Shown here one piece after another: positions 1 through 6,621 of a stretch of DNA of 20,434 nucleotides. The notes beneath the pieces are model-generated. The model saw only the letters and a list, made by a program, of their open reading frames with translations. It was not told where the DNA came from and searched no databases. Origin of the DNA: Lachnospiraceae bacterium (GTDB lineage Bacteria; Bacillota; Clostridia; Lachnospirales; Lachnospiraceae); the NCBI GenBank assembly GCA_009774155.1, contig VSNE01000011.1, positions 1-20,434 of the forward strand, in the 5' to 3' direction. Position 1 is the first letter of the stretch. The number at the start of each line of letters is the position of its first letter. The position numbers and the translations under genes were made by a program.

Positions 1-8
1 TTCACCGC

Positions 9-25
9 TCGCCGCTCAACGGCGA
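9..25 (-). other. Leader hairpin downstream of the stable-RNA promoter
   Basis: A six-base-pair perfect stem with a five-base loop (TCGCCG / CGGCGA). On the minus strand it begins at about the transcription start expected for the promoter at 33-61. It has no T-run after it, so it is not a terminator within the window. A GC-rich hairpin at the very 5' end of a leader is in keeping with an rRNA-type leader, but the RNA itself lies outside the window. Confidence 0.4.
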
Positions 26-32
26 CTCGCTT

Positions 33-61
33 ATCTTATCAAATCTTTCCCGCTTTGTCAA
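33..61 (-). promoter_or_regulatory. Strong sigma-A promoter P2 reading out of the left edge
   Basis: On the minus strand there is a perfect -35 TTGACA (56-61), a 17-base spacer and a -10 TAAGAT (33-38, five of six matches). Immediately upstream (62-90) is an A/T-rich stretch with runs of A like an UP element. No open reading frame follows before the window ends. The quality of the boxes, the UP-like stretch and the second promoter 107 bases upstream suggest a stable-RNA operon (rRNA or tRNA) just beyond the edge; that last step is inference. Confidence 0.75.
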
Positions 62-139
62 TACTTTTTTTATCTTTTTTTAAGATTTTTGACTTGAAAT
101 CAATTTGATTTTGCTGCTGCTCTCGCAGTCAGCTTGATT

Positions 140-168
140 ATAATATCACCTGTTTCAAAGAATGTCAA
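140..168 (-). promoter_or_regulatory. Strong sigma-A promoter P1, tandem with P2
   Basis: On the minus strand: perfect -35 TTGACA (163-168), 17-base spacer, -10 TATTAT (140-145, five of six). An A-rich block lies directly upstream (169-195). It has the same orientation and spacing as the promoter at 33-61. It lies about 100 bases after the cvpA stop and cannot serve any gene inside the window. Confidence 0.75.
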
Positions 169-265
169 CACCTTTTTTAAAAATTCTGATTTTTTGTTGT
201 TATCCTGTCATACAGAAGTCCAGACTGTCTAACCAAATCGTAGTAATTTCTATAAATAATGCCTT

Positions 266-862
266 TCAAATTTTCAAAATCAACAGAATCCCAATCAGAA
301 AGAGAAGATTGTTTTCATATAGAACGCTCATCCATACGCTCTCCTGTACAGTCTGATATAAGTATGCTCCCCAGGAAGTACTGCTGAATATGGCAACAAG
401 CAGCAAAAACAGCCATAAAAGCAACAACTGCTGCGCCAATCCAAAGCCTGCCCCCATCAGACGGTTCAGAAAGCTGAGCCCCGGAACCTTCGCCAGCATT
501 TCCAAAGACAGAAAAAACGTGCGCAAAAAAATCCTGACTACAATATAAGTTACAGAAAGAGACAGCGCCCTGGCCGCAAATAGCTGTACATAAGCTTCCG
601 CCTGTTCTTCAAAGCCGCTGAGCAGAAGCATCCGATATATTTCGCTGTCACTTCCCACCAGATTTTCCAGTGCAATCGCAGAGGGCAGCACCCCCTGAAA
701 AAAGCTCTCCACAAAAGGAGCGGCCAAATAGACAACAAACAACGTCACCAATGTAATCACCAGTGACGTTCCTTTTTTCACAAACCCCTTTCGGAATCCA
801 TCCCATATTCCAATAATTAAAAATAAGCCTCCAAGGCAGTCCGCCATGTTTACCGTTCCCAT
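266..862 (-). CDS. CvpA family membrane protein
   Basis: A 198-residue integral membrane protein with about five hydrophobic segments (roughly residues 7-20, 32-50, 97-118, 136-160 and 186-197). The N-terminal part, with an early membrane segment ending in a short basic loop (DGFRKGFVKK) before the second segment, is the usual pattern of the CvpA/colicin V production family. CvpA proteins are linked to envelope integrity and colicin V export in enterics; the role in Firmicutes is not settled. The ATG at 862 is preceded by AGGAGG with five bases between. The gene starts nine bases after the upstream DUF5711-like gene stops, with its ribosome site inside that gene's end, so the two are co-transcribed. 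The C-terminus ends in the last hydrophobic stretch. No clear terminator follows the stop. Confidence 0.75.
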   Translation of the reverse strand: MGTVNMADCLGGLFLIIGIWDGFRKGFVKKGTSLVITLVTLFVVYLAAPFVESFFQGVLPSAIALENLVGSDSEIYRMLLLSGFEEQAEAYVQLFAARALSLSVTYIVVRIFLRTFFLSLEMLAKVPGLSFLNRLMGAGFGLAQQLLLLWLFLLLVAIFSSTSWGAYLYQTVQESVWMSVLYENNLLFLIGILLILKI

Positions 863-871
863 CCGTTCCTC

Positions 872-2059
872 CTATCTCAGCCGAATCTGGTCTGTTTTCG
901 ACGCATGCATAACAATATAACGGCTGCTTCCTGACAATGTGTACAGATTGGAAACGGATTCTTTAAAAGTTCCTTCAAAGAAAATTTTCCCGGCGCTGTT
1001 CAGCATCATACATTCAAATTCATTATAGATAAGAATATTGCCGCCGGAAAATTTCAGGGATTGATACTCCAAATCAAACTCTGTTTCAAATTCCATCCTG
1101 CCCTGTGTATTGTAAACCTGAAGCGCATACGTCTTTTGGCTTCCCTCCAGAACAAGTCCTATGTACTTATCCGAGTAAAAGACACTCTGGATTTCTCTGT
1201 CAACCGTTATCTCACTAACCAGCTCCGGTATCTGTTTTCCTTCGTATAGTAAAATCTGTCCCGTTCCGACCGCAAAGCAATGAACGCTGTCCATATATTG
1301 AACGCTGGGGAAAACCATCCCCGAAACTACCTTTGCCGCAACCAGATGATCCTCATAATTTTCTCCTACAGAATCAAAGTTATAAAAAGCCAGGCAGGAA
1401 TTTACGCTGCCATCCTGAACCTGGAAAAATGTTACCGCCAGCTTAGTTGCATCCGCGCTGAGCGACATCCGAAGCGGATAACCCGCATCCCGAAGCTCAA
1501 ATTTAGAGCTCACCAGTTCCTCGCCTTTTTTATTATACAGATTCAGACGCATGACATCCCCATCCTCCAGCAGGATTGCCAATACGCCCTGTGCTGATAC
1601 AGAAATCTGCTGAATCGGAAGCCGCGTCTGTATATTTCCCTGAAGCCCCGTTTCATCAAAAATCATAGCTTCTGTTCCATTCTCTTCTGCCACAGCCACG
1701 CTTCCCTGACACACATGAACCATAGGATACTGCATATTATAGGTCTGATTCCATACAAGCTTGTTATTGGAATTCACACAGGAAATTCCGTCCTTCCCGT
1801 ATTTAATCACATATCCCAGAAACTCTGTATACTGCGTTGTAAGCGCATCTGACCGTTCAAAGCTGTTCACTACCTCATAGGCAGTAAAAACCCGATTTTG
1901 CTGGCTGAAACGCAATCCCCAGAAACCGACTCCCAGAAGGATCAAAATAACGGCTATTGCACCGATATATTTCATTCGGTGCATAAACAGTTTTTTATGA
2001 TACTGTTTCATACTGGCATCCGTATCCGGACTTTTTTTAAGTAATTGTATACTCATCAT
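872..2059 (-). CDS. DUF5711-like membrane-anchored protein
   Basis: A 395-residue protein with a short basic cytoplasmic N-terminus, one membrane segment at about residues 31-49 and a long extracellular part (about 60-395). That part is rich in short beta strands with repeated patterns of the kind LxxxNLYNKKGEEL, ALQVYNTQGRMEFE and CMMLNSAGKIFFE, which looks like a degenerate beta-propeller. The anchor-plus-propeller layout and the position beside cvpA match proteins annotated as DUF5711 in Lachnospiraceae; that assignment is from memory of the family. No catalytic motif was seen. Two ATG codons are adjacent (2059 and 2056). The GGGAG site is three bases from the first and six from the second, so the second may be used. 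It is probably an envelope sensor or scaffold, which is inference. Confidence 0.65.
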   Translation of the reverse strand: MMSIQLLKKSPDTDASMKQYHKKLFMHRMKYIGAIAVILILLGVGFWGLRFSQQNRVFTAYEVVNSFERSDALTTQYTEFLGYVIKYGKDGISCVNSNNKLVWNQTYNMQYPMVHVCQGSVAVAEENGTEAMIFDETGLQGNIQTRLPIQQISVSAQGVLAILLEDGDVMRLNLYNKKGEELVSSKFELRDAGYPLRMSLSADATKLAVTFFQVQDGSVNSCLAFYNFDSVGENYEDHLVAAKVVSGMVFPSVQYMDSVHCFAVGTGQILLYEGKQIPELVSEITVDREIQSVFYSDKYIGLVLEGSQKTYALQVYNTQGRMEFETEFDLEYQSLKFSGGNILIYNEFECMMLNSAGKIFFEGTFKESVSNLYTLSGSSRYIVMHASKTDQIRLR

Positions 2060-2077
2060 TTTCTCCCGGTTTTAAGA

Positions 2078-2101
2078 CAGCACCGGTATTTACCGGCGCT
2101 G
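2078..2101 (-). other. Intergenic hairpin between the LysM and DUF5711-like genes
   Basis: A near-perfect inverted repeat with 11-base arms (one G-T wobble) and a minimal loop, centred on CCGGTAAATACCGG. On the minus strand it is followed by TCTTAAAA and no real T-run. It is more likely an mRNA-stabilising or weak attenuating element than a full terminator. It fills most of the 67-base gap. Confidence 0.5.
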
Positions 2102-2126
2102 CTGATCTTTAGTATAGCATTTTCTA

Positions 2127-3302
2127 TTATGGAAGTAAAATGATTTCTCCTACGTAGATCATATCTCCGTCCTCCAGATCGTTCATCTCGCAAACCTGTT
2201 TTACCATTTTCTCATCTCCGTACCTGTCCCGGCAGATCTCCAGCAGAGTGTCACCTGTCTGTACACGATACTGCTCCGGCTCCCGCACCGCCTGAGACAT
2301 CACTTCCTGCGCCTCCTCCGGCTGTTCCTTTGATGTTTCCTCAACCGGTTCCTCCGGCACTTCCTCATCTGCTTTTTTGTTCTCTTCCTCCGCCGCCAGA
2401 TCCTCCTCGTTTTCTTCTTTATTGCCGGAAGCCTCCTCAGATATATCTTGTCCCAATACAGCCGCCTGCTGGTTTTCCTGTTCCATCGCTTCTTCAACAG
2501 ACAGCTCAGAAGGCTCTTCAAGACTTTCTGAAATATGATGGATTGCATTTTCCATATTTGCCATACGGTCATAATTATTAATCAGCGTAATCCCTATGAC
2601 CAGAATCACCATCACAAGGAATGTACATGATGCATACAAAAAGGCTATTGCCTTTTTCTGAGCATTTTGTTCCTTTTTTTCCTGCATAACATTCCGGAAA
2701 CGGGCTGCCGCCCGATCTCTTGCAATTCCCTCCGATTCAATTCCTGCTCCGCCTTTTTGCTGGCTCATATAAGCCTGCATCCTATCATTTCTTTCATAAT
2801 AGATATAATAACCGCATAGCGGGGTAAGTCCTGACTCTCCCTTCATATAAACCACTTCGTCCCGCTCCAGCACGTCCATCTGGAAAAAAATATATTGCTT
2901 GCCGGAAAAATTCCGGTTATGCAGACTTTTCAGTTCTTCTGTCAATACAGGCGGAAAGCCGGGATTTGCCAGAAACCATCCAACTACCTCCAGGCCTTCA
3001 AACCACTTTTGTATCATTTGGAAGATATCTCTCCAGTGTTCATTGGAAAACCACTGCTTTACTTCCTGTCCCATATCTATCTCCAGTGCTCCCTGCACAT
3101 AAATCCCCTCATCTTCTATCCTTCCAACCAGAACTGCCGTCTTCATACAGGTCAGGTTGGCTTCTGCGAGCTGGTGCAGATAGGTATAGGCATAGTCTTC
3201 TATCAGAGCCTTTATTCCCGGTCCCGGTTCCCCCATCTGACGTATATTTTTTGGAATCTTTTTTTCCTCCCTTGTATTTTTCCCTTCCATCAGCTCCATC
3301 AT
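2127..3302 (-). CDS. MPN/JAMM-like domain, transmembrane segment and LysM protein
   Basis: Residue numbers are from the ATG at 3302 (391 aa). Residues about 28-170 resemble an MPN/JAMM domain: residues 106-116 read VVGWFLANPGF against the family's VVGWYHSHPGF. The metal-binding HxH is replaced by LxN (111, 113), the conserved Ser by Thr (121) and the metal-binding Asp by Leu (124), so it looks catalytically dead. A membrane helix follows at about 219-241, then a highly acidic Glu-rich linker (about 256-342) and a C-terminal LysM domain (about 344-391, starting YRVQTGDTLLEI), which would bind peptidoglycan outside the cell. The MPN-like part would be cytoplasmic. The start is chosen by GGAGG eight bases upstream. 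The frame is open to a TTG at 3392, but that extension runs into the upstream terminator; an ATG at 3317 is a second option. It leads the DUF5711-like and cvpA genes. Confidence 0.7.
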   Translation of the reverse strand: MMELMEGKNTREEKKIPKNIRQMGEPGPGIKALIEDYAYTYLHQLAEANLTCMKTAVLVGRIEDEGIYVQGALEIDMGQEVKQWFSNEHWRDIFQMIQKWFEGLEVVGWFLANPGFPPVLTEELKSLHNRNFSGKQYIFFQMDVLERDEVVYMKGESGLTPLCGYYIYYERNDRMQAYMSQQKGGAGIESEGIARDRAAARFRNVMQEKKEQNAQKKAIAFLYASCTFLVMVILVIGITLINNYDRMANMENAIHHISESLEEPSELSVEEAMEQENQQAAVLGQDISEEASGNKEENEEDLAAEEENKKADEEVPEEPVEETSKEQPEEAQEVMSQAVREPEQYRVQTGDTLLEICRDRYGDEKMVKQVCEMNDLEDGDMIYVGEIILLP

Positions 3303-3344
3303 TTTTTCAACCTCCATCTTGCTCCATCCTAGCACAGAAAGTTT

Positions 3345-3392
3345 CATCTTTTTGACGAAATGAGTATGCTGTCCTATGTTTCTCATCGACAA
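3345..3392 (-). promoter_or_regulatory. Possible weak promoter for the LysM gene set
   Basis: The terminator at 3391-3416 should stop transcription from the right, so this gene set needs a start between it and 3302. The best pair I can find on the minus strand is TTGTCG, 18 bases, CATACT (four of six matches each). This is a weak match and rests partly on the need for a promoter. Confidence 0.25.
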
Positions 3393-3416
3393 AAAAAGAC
3401 GCCGCGGCGTCTCTTT
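3391..3416 (-). terminator. Rho-independent terminator after the second sugar-binding gene
   Basis: On the minus strand the self-complementary AGACGCCGCGGCGTCT forms a GC-rich stem and is directly followed by seven T residues. It starts about six bases after the stop codon of the binding-protein gene. Confidence 0.9.
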
Positions 3417-3421
3417 TCAGA

Positions 3422-4447
3422 TTAATAGGCACGATTCTCCATGATTTTTTTTAAATCCATAGAGGTATCAAAATATTTTTCTTTTACATACTGTATTTTT
3501 TCCACCGGCTTGTTACGTTCAAGCTTTCGGACAATATCGGAAACCATAGGACCTAAGAGAGGATTGCATTCAAAATCCGCGTTGATTTCTCCATTCAGCA
3601 TACAGTCAAGCGCCGCGTAGCTGGAATCAAATGAAATAATAGCAATCTCCCCATCCGGCCCGCAGCTCTTTCCCGCCGCCTGAATGGCGTCAATCGCTCC
3701 AAAAGCCATATTATCGTTTTCGCTTATAACCACATCTATGTCCTCATAGGTATCCAGAAAGTATTCCATCACTTCCTGTCCCTTGGCCTGTACAAAATCT
3801 CCGGATTGCTGTTCCAGCATAATCCAGTTCTCGTTCTCCAGCAAAACCTTATGAAATCCCTCTGTGCGTCCAATCTGTGCAGAGGAGCCTAAAGTTCCCT
3901 GAAGGGTCACTATATGAATCGGCTCGTCGCCGCGTCCCTGCTCTCTCAGGTAATTCATAAGCCATTCTCCTGCCCGTTCCCCTTCCTCATAAAAGTTGCT
4001 GCCTACCCAGCACGTATACAGTTCCTCATCCGCCACCTCTGCAAAACGATCTGCAAGAATCACCGGAATCCCGGCATCCTTTGCTTCCTGAAGCACTGCA
4101 TCCCAGCCGGTCTCCACAATCGGATCGAGCACAATATAATCCACCTCCTGAAGAATAAAGTTCCGGATTGCCTTTAATTGATTCTCCTGCTTCTGCTGGG
4201 CGTCTTCAAACAAAAGATAATAGCCGTTTTCGGACGAGAATGTGCTTTTAAAGGACTCCGTATGTGCTCTGCGCCAGTCGGACTCAGAACCGATCTCGGA
4301 AAATCCGATTATGATATCCCCCTCTCCTTCGCCGGACATCTCATCATATAACCTGGAATCTCCCAAAGCTTCATCTTCTCCACGGCATCCGGTCAGAAAT
4401 AAAACAGATATAAAAAGCAGGACAGCTCCCCGACCCAGTCTCTTCAT
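3422..4447 (-). CDS. Second YtfQ-like sugar-binding lipoprotein
   Basis: A 341-residue solute-binding protein of the periplasmic-binding-protein type 1 (LacI-like) fold. The signal peptide ends in lipobox LTGC with Cys21 as lipid anchor. Residues about 45-330 match the galactofuranose-binding YtfQ group: IGFSEIGSESDWR (47-59), the QQKQENQLKAIRNF loop (84-97), DPIVETGWD (108-116), a DR pair (133-134), IGRTEGF (192-198), ENDN (243-246) and FDSS (273-276). It is a clear paralogue of the binding protein at 8244-9377. It lies after a terminator at the end of the ABC operon and carries its own terminator, so it may be expressed separately. The ATG has a GGGGAG site eight bases upstream. It may supply the transporter, or act as a sensing co-receptor for the histidine kinase. 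The ligand is inferred from family similarity only. Confidence 0.85.
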   Translation of the reverse strand: MKRLGRGAVLLFISVLFLTGCRGEDEALGDSRLYDEMSGEGEGDIIIGFSEIGSESDWRRAHTESFKSTFSSENGYYLLFEDAQQKQENQLKAIRNFILQEVDYIVLDPIVETGWDAVLQEAKDAGIPVILADRFAEVADEELYTCWVGSNFYEEGERAGEWLMNYLREQGRGDEPIHIVTLQGTLGSSAQIGRTEGFHKVLLENENWIMLEQQSGDFVQAKGQEVMEYFLDTYEDIDVVISENDNMAFGAIDAIQAAGKSCGPDGEIAIISFDSSYAALDCMLNGEINADFECNPLLGPMVSDIVRKLERNKPVEKIQYVKEKYFDTSMDLKKIMENRAY

Positions 4448-4497
4448 AAATAATACTCCCCTTTTGTTTTTCTGCCTTTTATCTTACTATACTTCGC

Positions 4498-4526
4498 AAA
4501 AAAAGGGAACCGGCTAAGCGGTTCCC
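4498..4526 (-). terminator. Rho-independent terminator after the permease operon
   Basis: On the minus strand a stem of GGGAACCG against CGGTTCCC with a short loop is followed by seven T residues. It lies 15 bases after the second permease stop and about 50 bases before the second binding-protein gene, so expression of that gene depends on read-through or on its own promoter. A possible -10 (TAAGAT, at about 4480-4485) lacks a good -35. Confidence 0.9.
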
Positions 4527-4540
4527 AAAGTAAGCTTTTC

Positions 4541-5557
4541 TTATTTTTTACTATCCTTAATCTTTGCAAAAACACTCTGCAATACAATAAAGAAGCACAG
4601 CAGTACTGCCACTGCGATACTGGACCAGGAGCTTAAGAGCTTACCGTTGGTCTTAACCAGAGTGGAAATTGTACCGTTAATCAATACGCCAAAGAAGGAG
4701 CCAATCACATTGCCCACGCCTCCGGTAAGAAGCGTGCCGCCGATAACAGAGGAAGCAATTGCATCCATCTCCAGCCCAAGCGCCTGTCTGACGCTGCCGG
4801 ACATCGTATTCAGGCAGAAACAGATGCCGCCGATGGAACAGAGAAAGGAAGAAAGCACATATGCCTTCAGCTTTGTCATCTTTACATCCAGACCCATCAT
4901 TGTTGCAGACTGCTCATTACCGCCCACTGCATACAGACTACGGCCAAACTTAGTGTAACGAAGCATCAGAAATACTGCAAGCAGCACCACCAGGGCAATA
5001 ACCACCGGAATACGGATAAACGGAATCTGAAGAACCCCTTTGCTGTTTGTGTAAGCTCCAAAAGGAATCTGTATTTTTGCATTAGCCAACCCTACGAAGA
5101 AAGCATTCTGACTGATGGACACCTGGTCCGTACAGATCACCGCAGTCATACCGCGGGCAAAAAACATGCCTGCCATTGTTACAATAAACGGCTGAATTTC
5201 CAGATAACCGACACAAAAGCCCTGCACAAGACCGAATACCACACCAATCAACAGAACAATCATGCAGAGAACAACTGCATTCATTCCCCACTGCTCCATT
5301 CCGACTGCCAGAAGCATACAATCCATAGCAATCAGAGAGCCGACAGAAATATCAATGCCGCCGGTCAGCATCACGCAGGTCATACCGCACGCTACGCAGA
5401 GAAGCCCCGCATTATTAATCAAAATATTCAGAAAAGTCTGCAGATGTGTAAAACCTTTTGAGGAATATATGATGCATCCCACCACATACATTACCACAAA
5501 CAGCGCAATGGTAATAAGAAGAAGCAGGGTGTTGCTGTTTATTTTCTTGTTTTTCAT
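4541..5557 (-). CDS. yjfF: Sugar ABC transporter permease, YjfF-like
   Basis: A 338-residue polytopic membrane protein with about eight to ten hydrophobic segments, of the branched-chain/ribose-type permease family (BPD_transp_2). The hallmark segment TGGIDISVGSLIAMD lies at residues 66-80. The cytoplasmic loop GGNEQSATMMGLDVKMTKLKA is where the ATPase would dock. A second glycine-rich segment reads IGGTLLTGGVGNVIGS. It is the fourth gene of the cluster, and the order binding protein, ATPase, permease, permease is that of E. coli ytfQ-ytfR-ytfT-yjfF. The start overlaps the stop of the first permease as ATGA, with GGAGG nine bases upstream, so translation is probably coupled. The two permeases would form a heterodimeric channel. 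A galactofuranose or related sugar substrate is likely but not proven. Confidence 0.85.
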   Translation of the reverse strand: MKNKKINSNTLLLLITIALFVVMYVVGCIIYSSKGFTHLQTFLNILINNAGLLCVACGMTCVMLTGGIDISVGSLIAMDCMLLAVGMEQWGMNAVVLCMIVLLIGVVFGLVQGFCVGYLEIQPFIVTMAGMFFARGMTAVICTDQVSISQNAFFVGLANAKIQIPFGAYTNSKGVLQIPFIRIPVVIALVVLLAVFLMLRYTKFGRSLYAVGGNEQSATMMGLDVKMTKLKAYVLSSFLCSIGGICFCLNTMSGSVRQALGLEMDAIASSVIGGTLLTGGVGNVIGSFFGVLINGTISTLVKTNGKLLSSWSSIAVAVLLCFFIVLQSVFAKIKDSKK

Positions 5558-6621
5558 GCCGCAGCACCTCCTTTAGCCAGCGCTCTCTTTGCAGACATCC
5601 GTTTCACATATGCTTTGAAAGGCGGAGCCTGAATGGTAACAATGATAATAACGATGATTGCCTTATACACAGGCGCCACATCAGAAGATACGCCCAGGGC
5701 ATACAAAGTTGTTGTAATTGCCTGAATCGTATAAGCCCCGATGATAGAACCTGCCAGATTAAATTTACCGCCGCCCAGGCTGTTTCCGCCGAGTGCTACC
5801 GCCAGAATGGCATCCAGCTCGTAGTTCAGGCCGATATTGTTGGAGTCCGCAGAACTGATTCTGGAAGAAGCCACAATGCCTGCAATGCCTGCTGCAAGTC
5901 CGCATACCACATAGCAGACAAAAATGATTTTCTCAGAATTCAGTCCGGCAATACGGGAAGCCCTTTTATTAATACCAACACTCTGAATATACAATCCAAG
6001 AGCAGTCTTCTTCAGGAGGACCATCATAATTGCCACACAGACTGCCGCAATTACAATCGGAGTCGGAATAAATCCTGCGTATCCTCCGAAAAATTTAAAG
6101 GAATCATTACGCACATACACAATCAGATTGTTGCAGAGCAGAAGTCCGACCGCGCGCGCCGCCGAGAATAAAATTAACGTGGCAACCATCGGCTGTACAT
6201 TCAGATATGCCACAAGGAAGCCGTTAAAAGCGCCGCACAGACATCCCATCAGAATCCCGCCCAGCACGCCGACAATCAGCGGAACCGCCAGATCATTTGT
6301 AGAAGATACGCCGTAGCCTGCCAGCAGCATACAGCAGAAGGATGCTGCCAGAGACATCACCGAACCGACGGAAATATCCGTACCTGCGGATGCGGATACT
6401 ACCAGCGTCATACCGATTGCCAGTATTGCAATCTCGCTTCCTCTGTTCAGAATATCTATCAGACGTCCGTAAAGGACTCCGTTTCTGATGGAAATAGCAA
6501 AGAAGCTGAAAGCAAAGTTACCGGAAACAGCATCATACAAAATATTCACTGCCATAACCAGAACCATACAGAAAACAGGAAGAAATAACGCCATTCCCGT
6601 AATTTTTTTCACTTTACTCAT
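5554..6621 (-). CDS. ytfT: Sugar ABC transporter permease, YtfT-like
   Basis: A 355-residue polytopic permease of the ribose/galactose family, with about nine hydrophobic segments. The conserved segment SAGTDISVGSVMSLAASF carries the family signature. The coupling loop toward the ATPase reads VGINKRASRIAGLNSEK, and the segment AVALGGNSLGGGKFNLAGS is the glycine-rich late helix. The start is the ATG at 6621 with AGGAGG eight bases upstream; an in-frame TTG at 6639 would place the ribosome site inside the gene. This ATG overlaps the last eight bases of the ATPase gene (ATGAGTAA), so translation is likely coupled. The C-terminal tail is basic and ends GGAAA. The partner permease starts in its stop codon. 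Confidence 0.87.
   Translation of the reverse strand: MSKVKKITGMALFLPVFCMVLVMAVNILYDAVSGNFAFSFFAISIRNGVLYGRLIDILNRGSEIAILAIGMTLVVSASAGTDISVGSVMSLAASFCCMLLAGYGVSSTNDLAVPLIVGVLGGILMGCLCGAFNGFLVAYLNVQPMVATLILFSAARAVGLLLCNNLIVYVRNDSFKFFGGYAGFIPTPIVIAAVCVAIMMVLLKKTALGLYIQSVGINKRASRIAGLNSEKIIFVCYVVCGLAAGIAGIVASSRISSADSNNIGLNYELDAILAVALGGNSLGGGKFNLAGSIIGAYTIQAITTTLYALGVSSDVAPVYKAIIVIIIVTIQAPPFKAYVKRMSAKRALAKGGAAA

Noticed and set aside
162..356. A 64-codon plus-strand open frame at the left edge
   Set aside because: It overlaps promoter P1 and the end of cvpA on the opposite strand and has no ribosome site.
2300..2572. Arg/Lys-rich 90-codon minus-strand open frame
   Set aside because: It is an out-of-frame reading of the Glu-rich linker codons in the LysM gene.
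2330..3355. Several plus-strand open frames up to 145 codons, rich in Pro or Phe
   Set aside because: They mirror the Glu-rich linker and other parts of the LysM gene on the other strand.
3303..3392. Extension of the LysM gene to a TTG start at 3392
   Set aside because: The extra 30 codons begin in the T-run of a terminator and lack a ribosome site, whereas GGAGG precedes the ATG at 3302.
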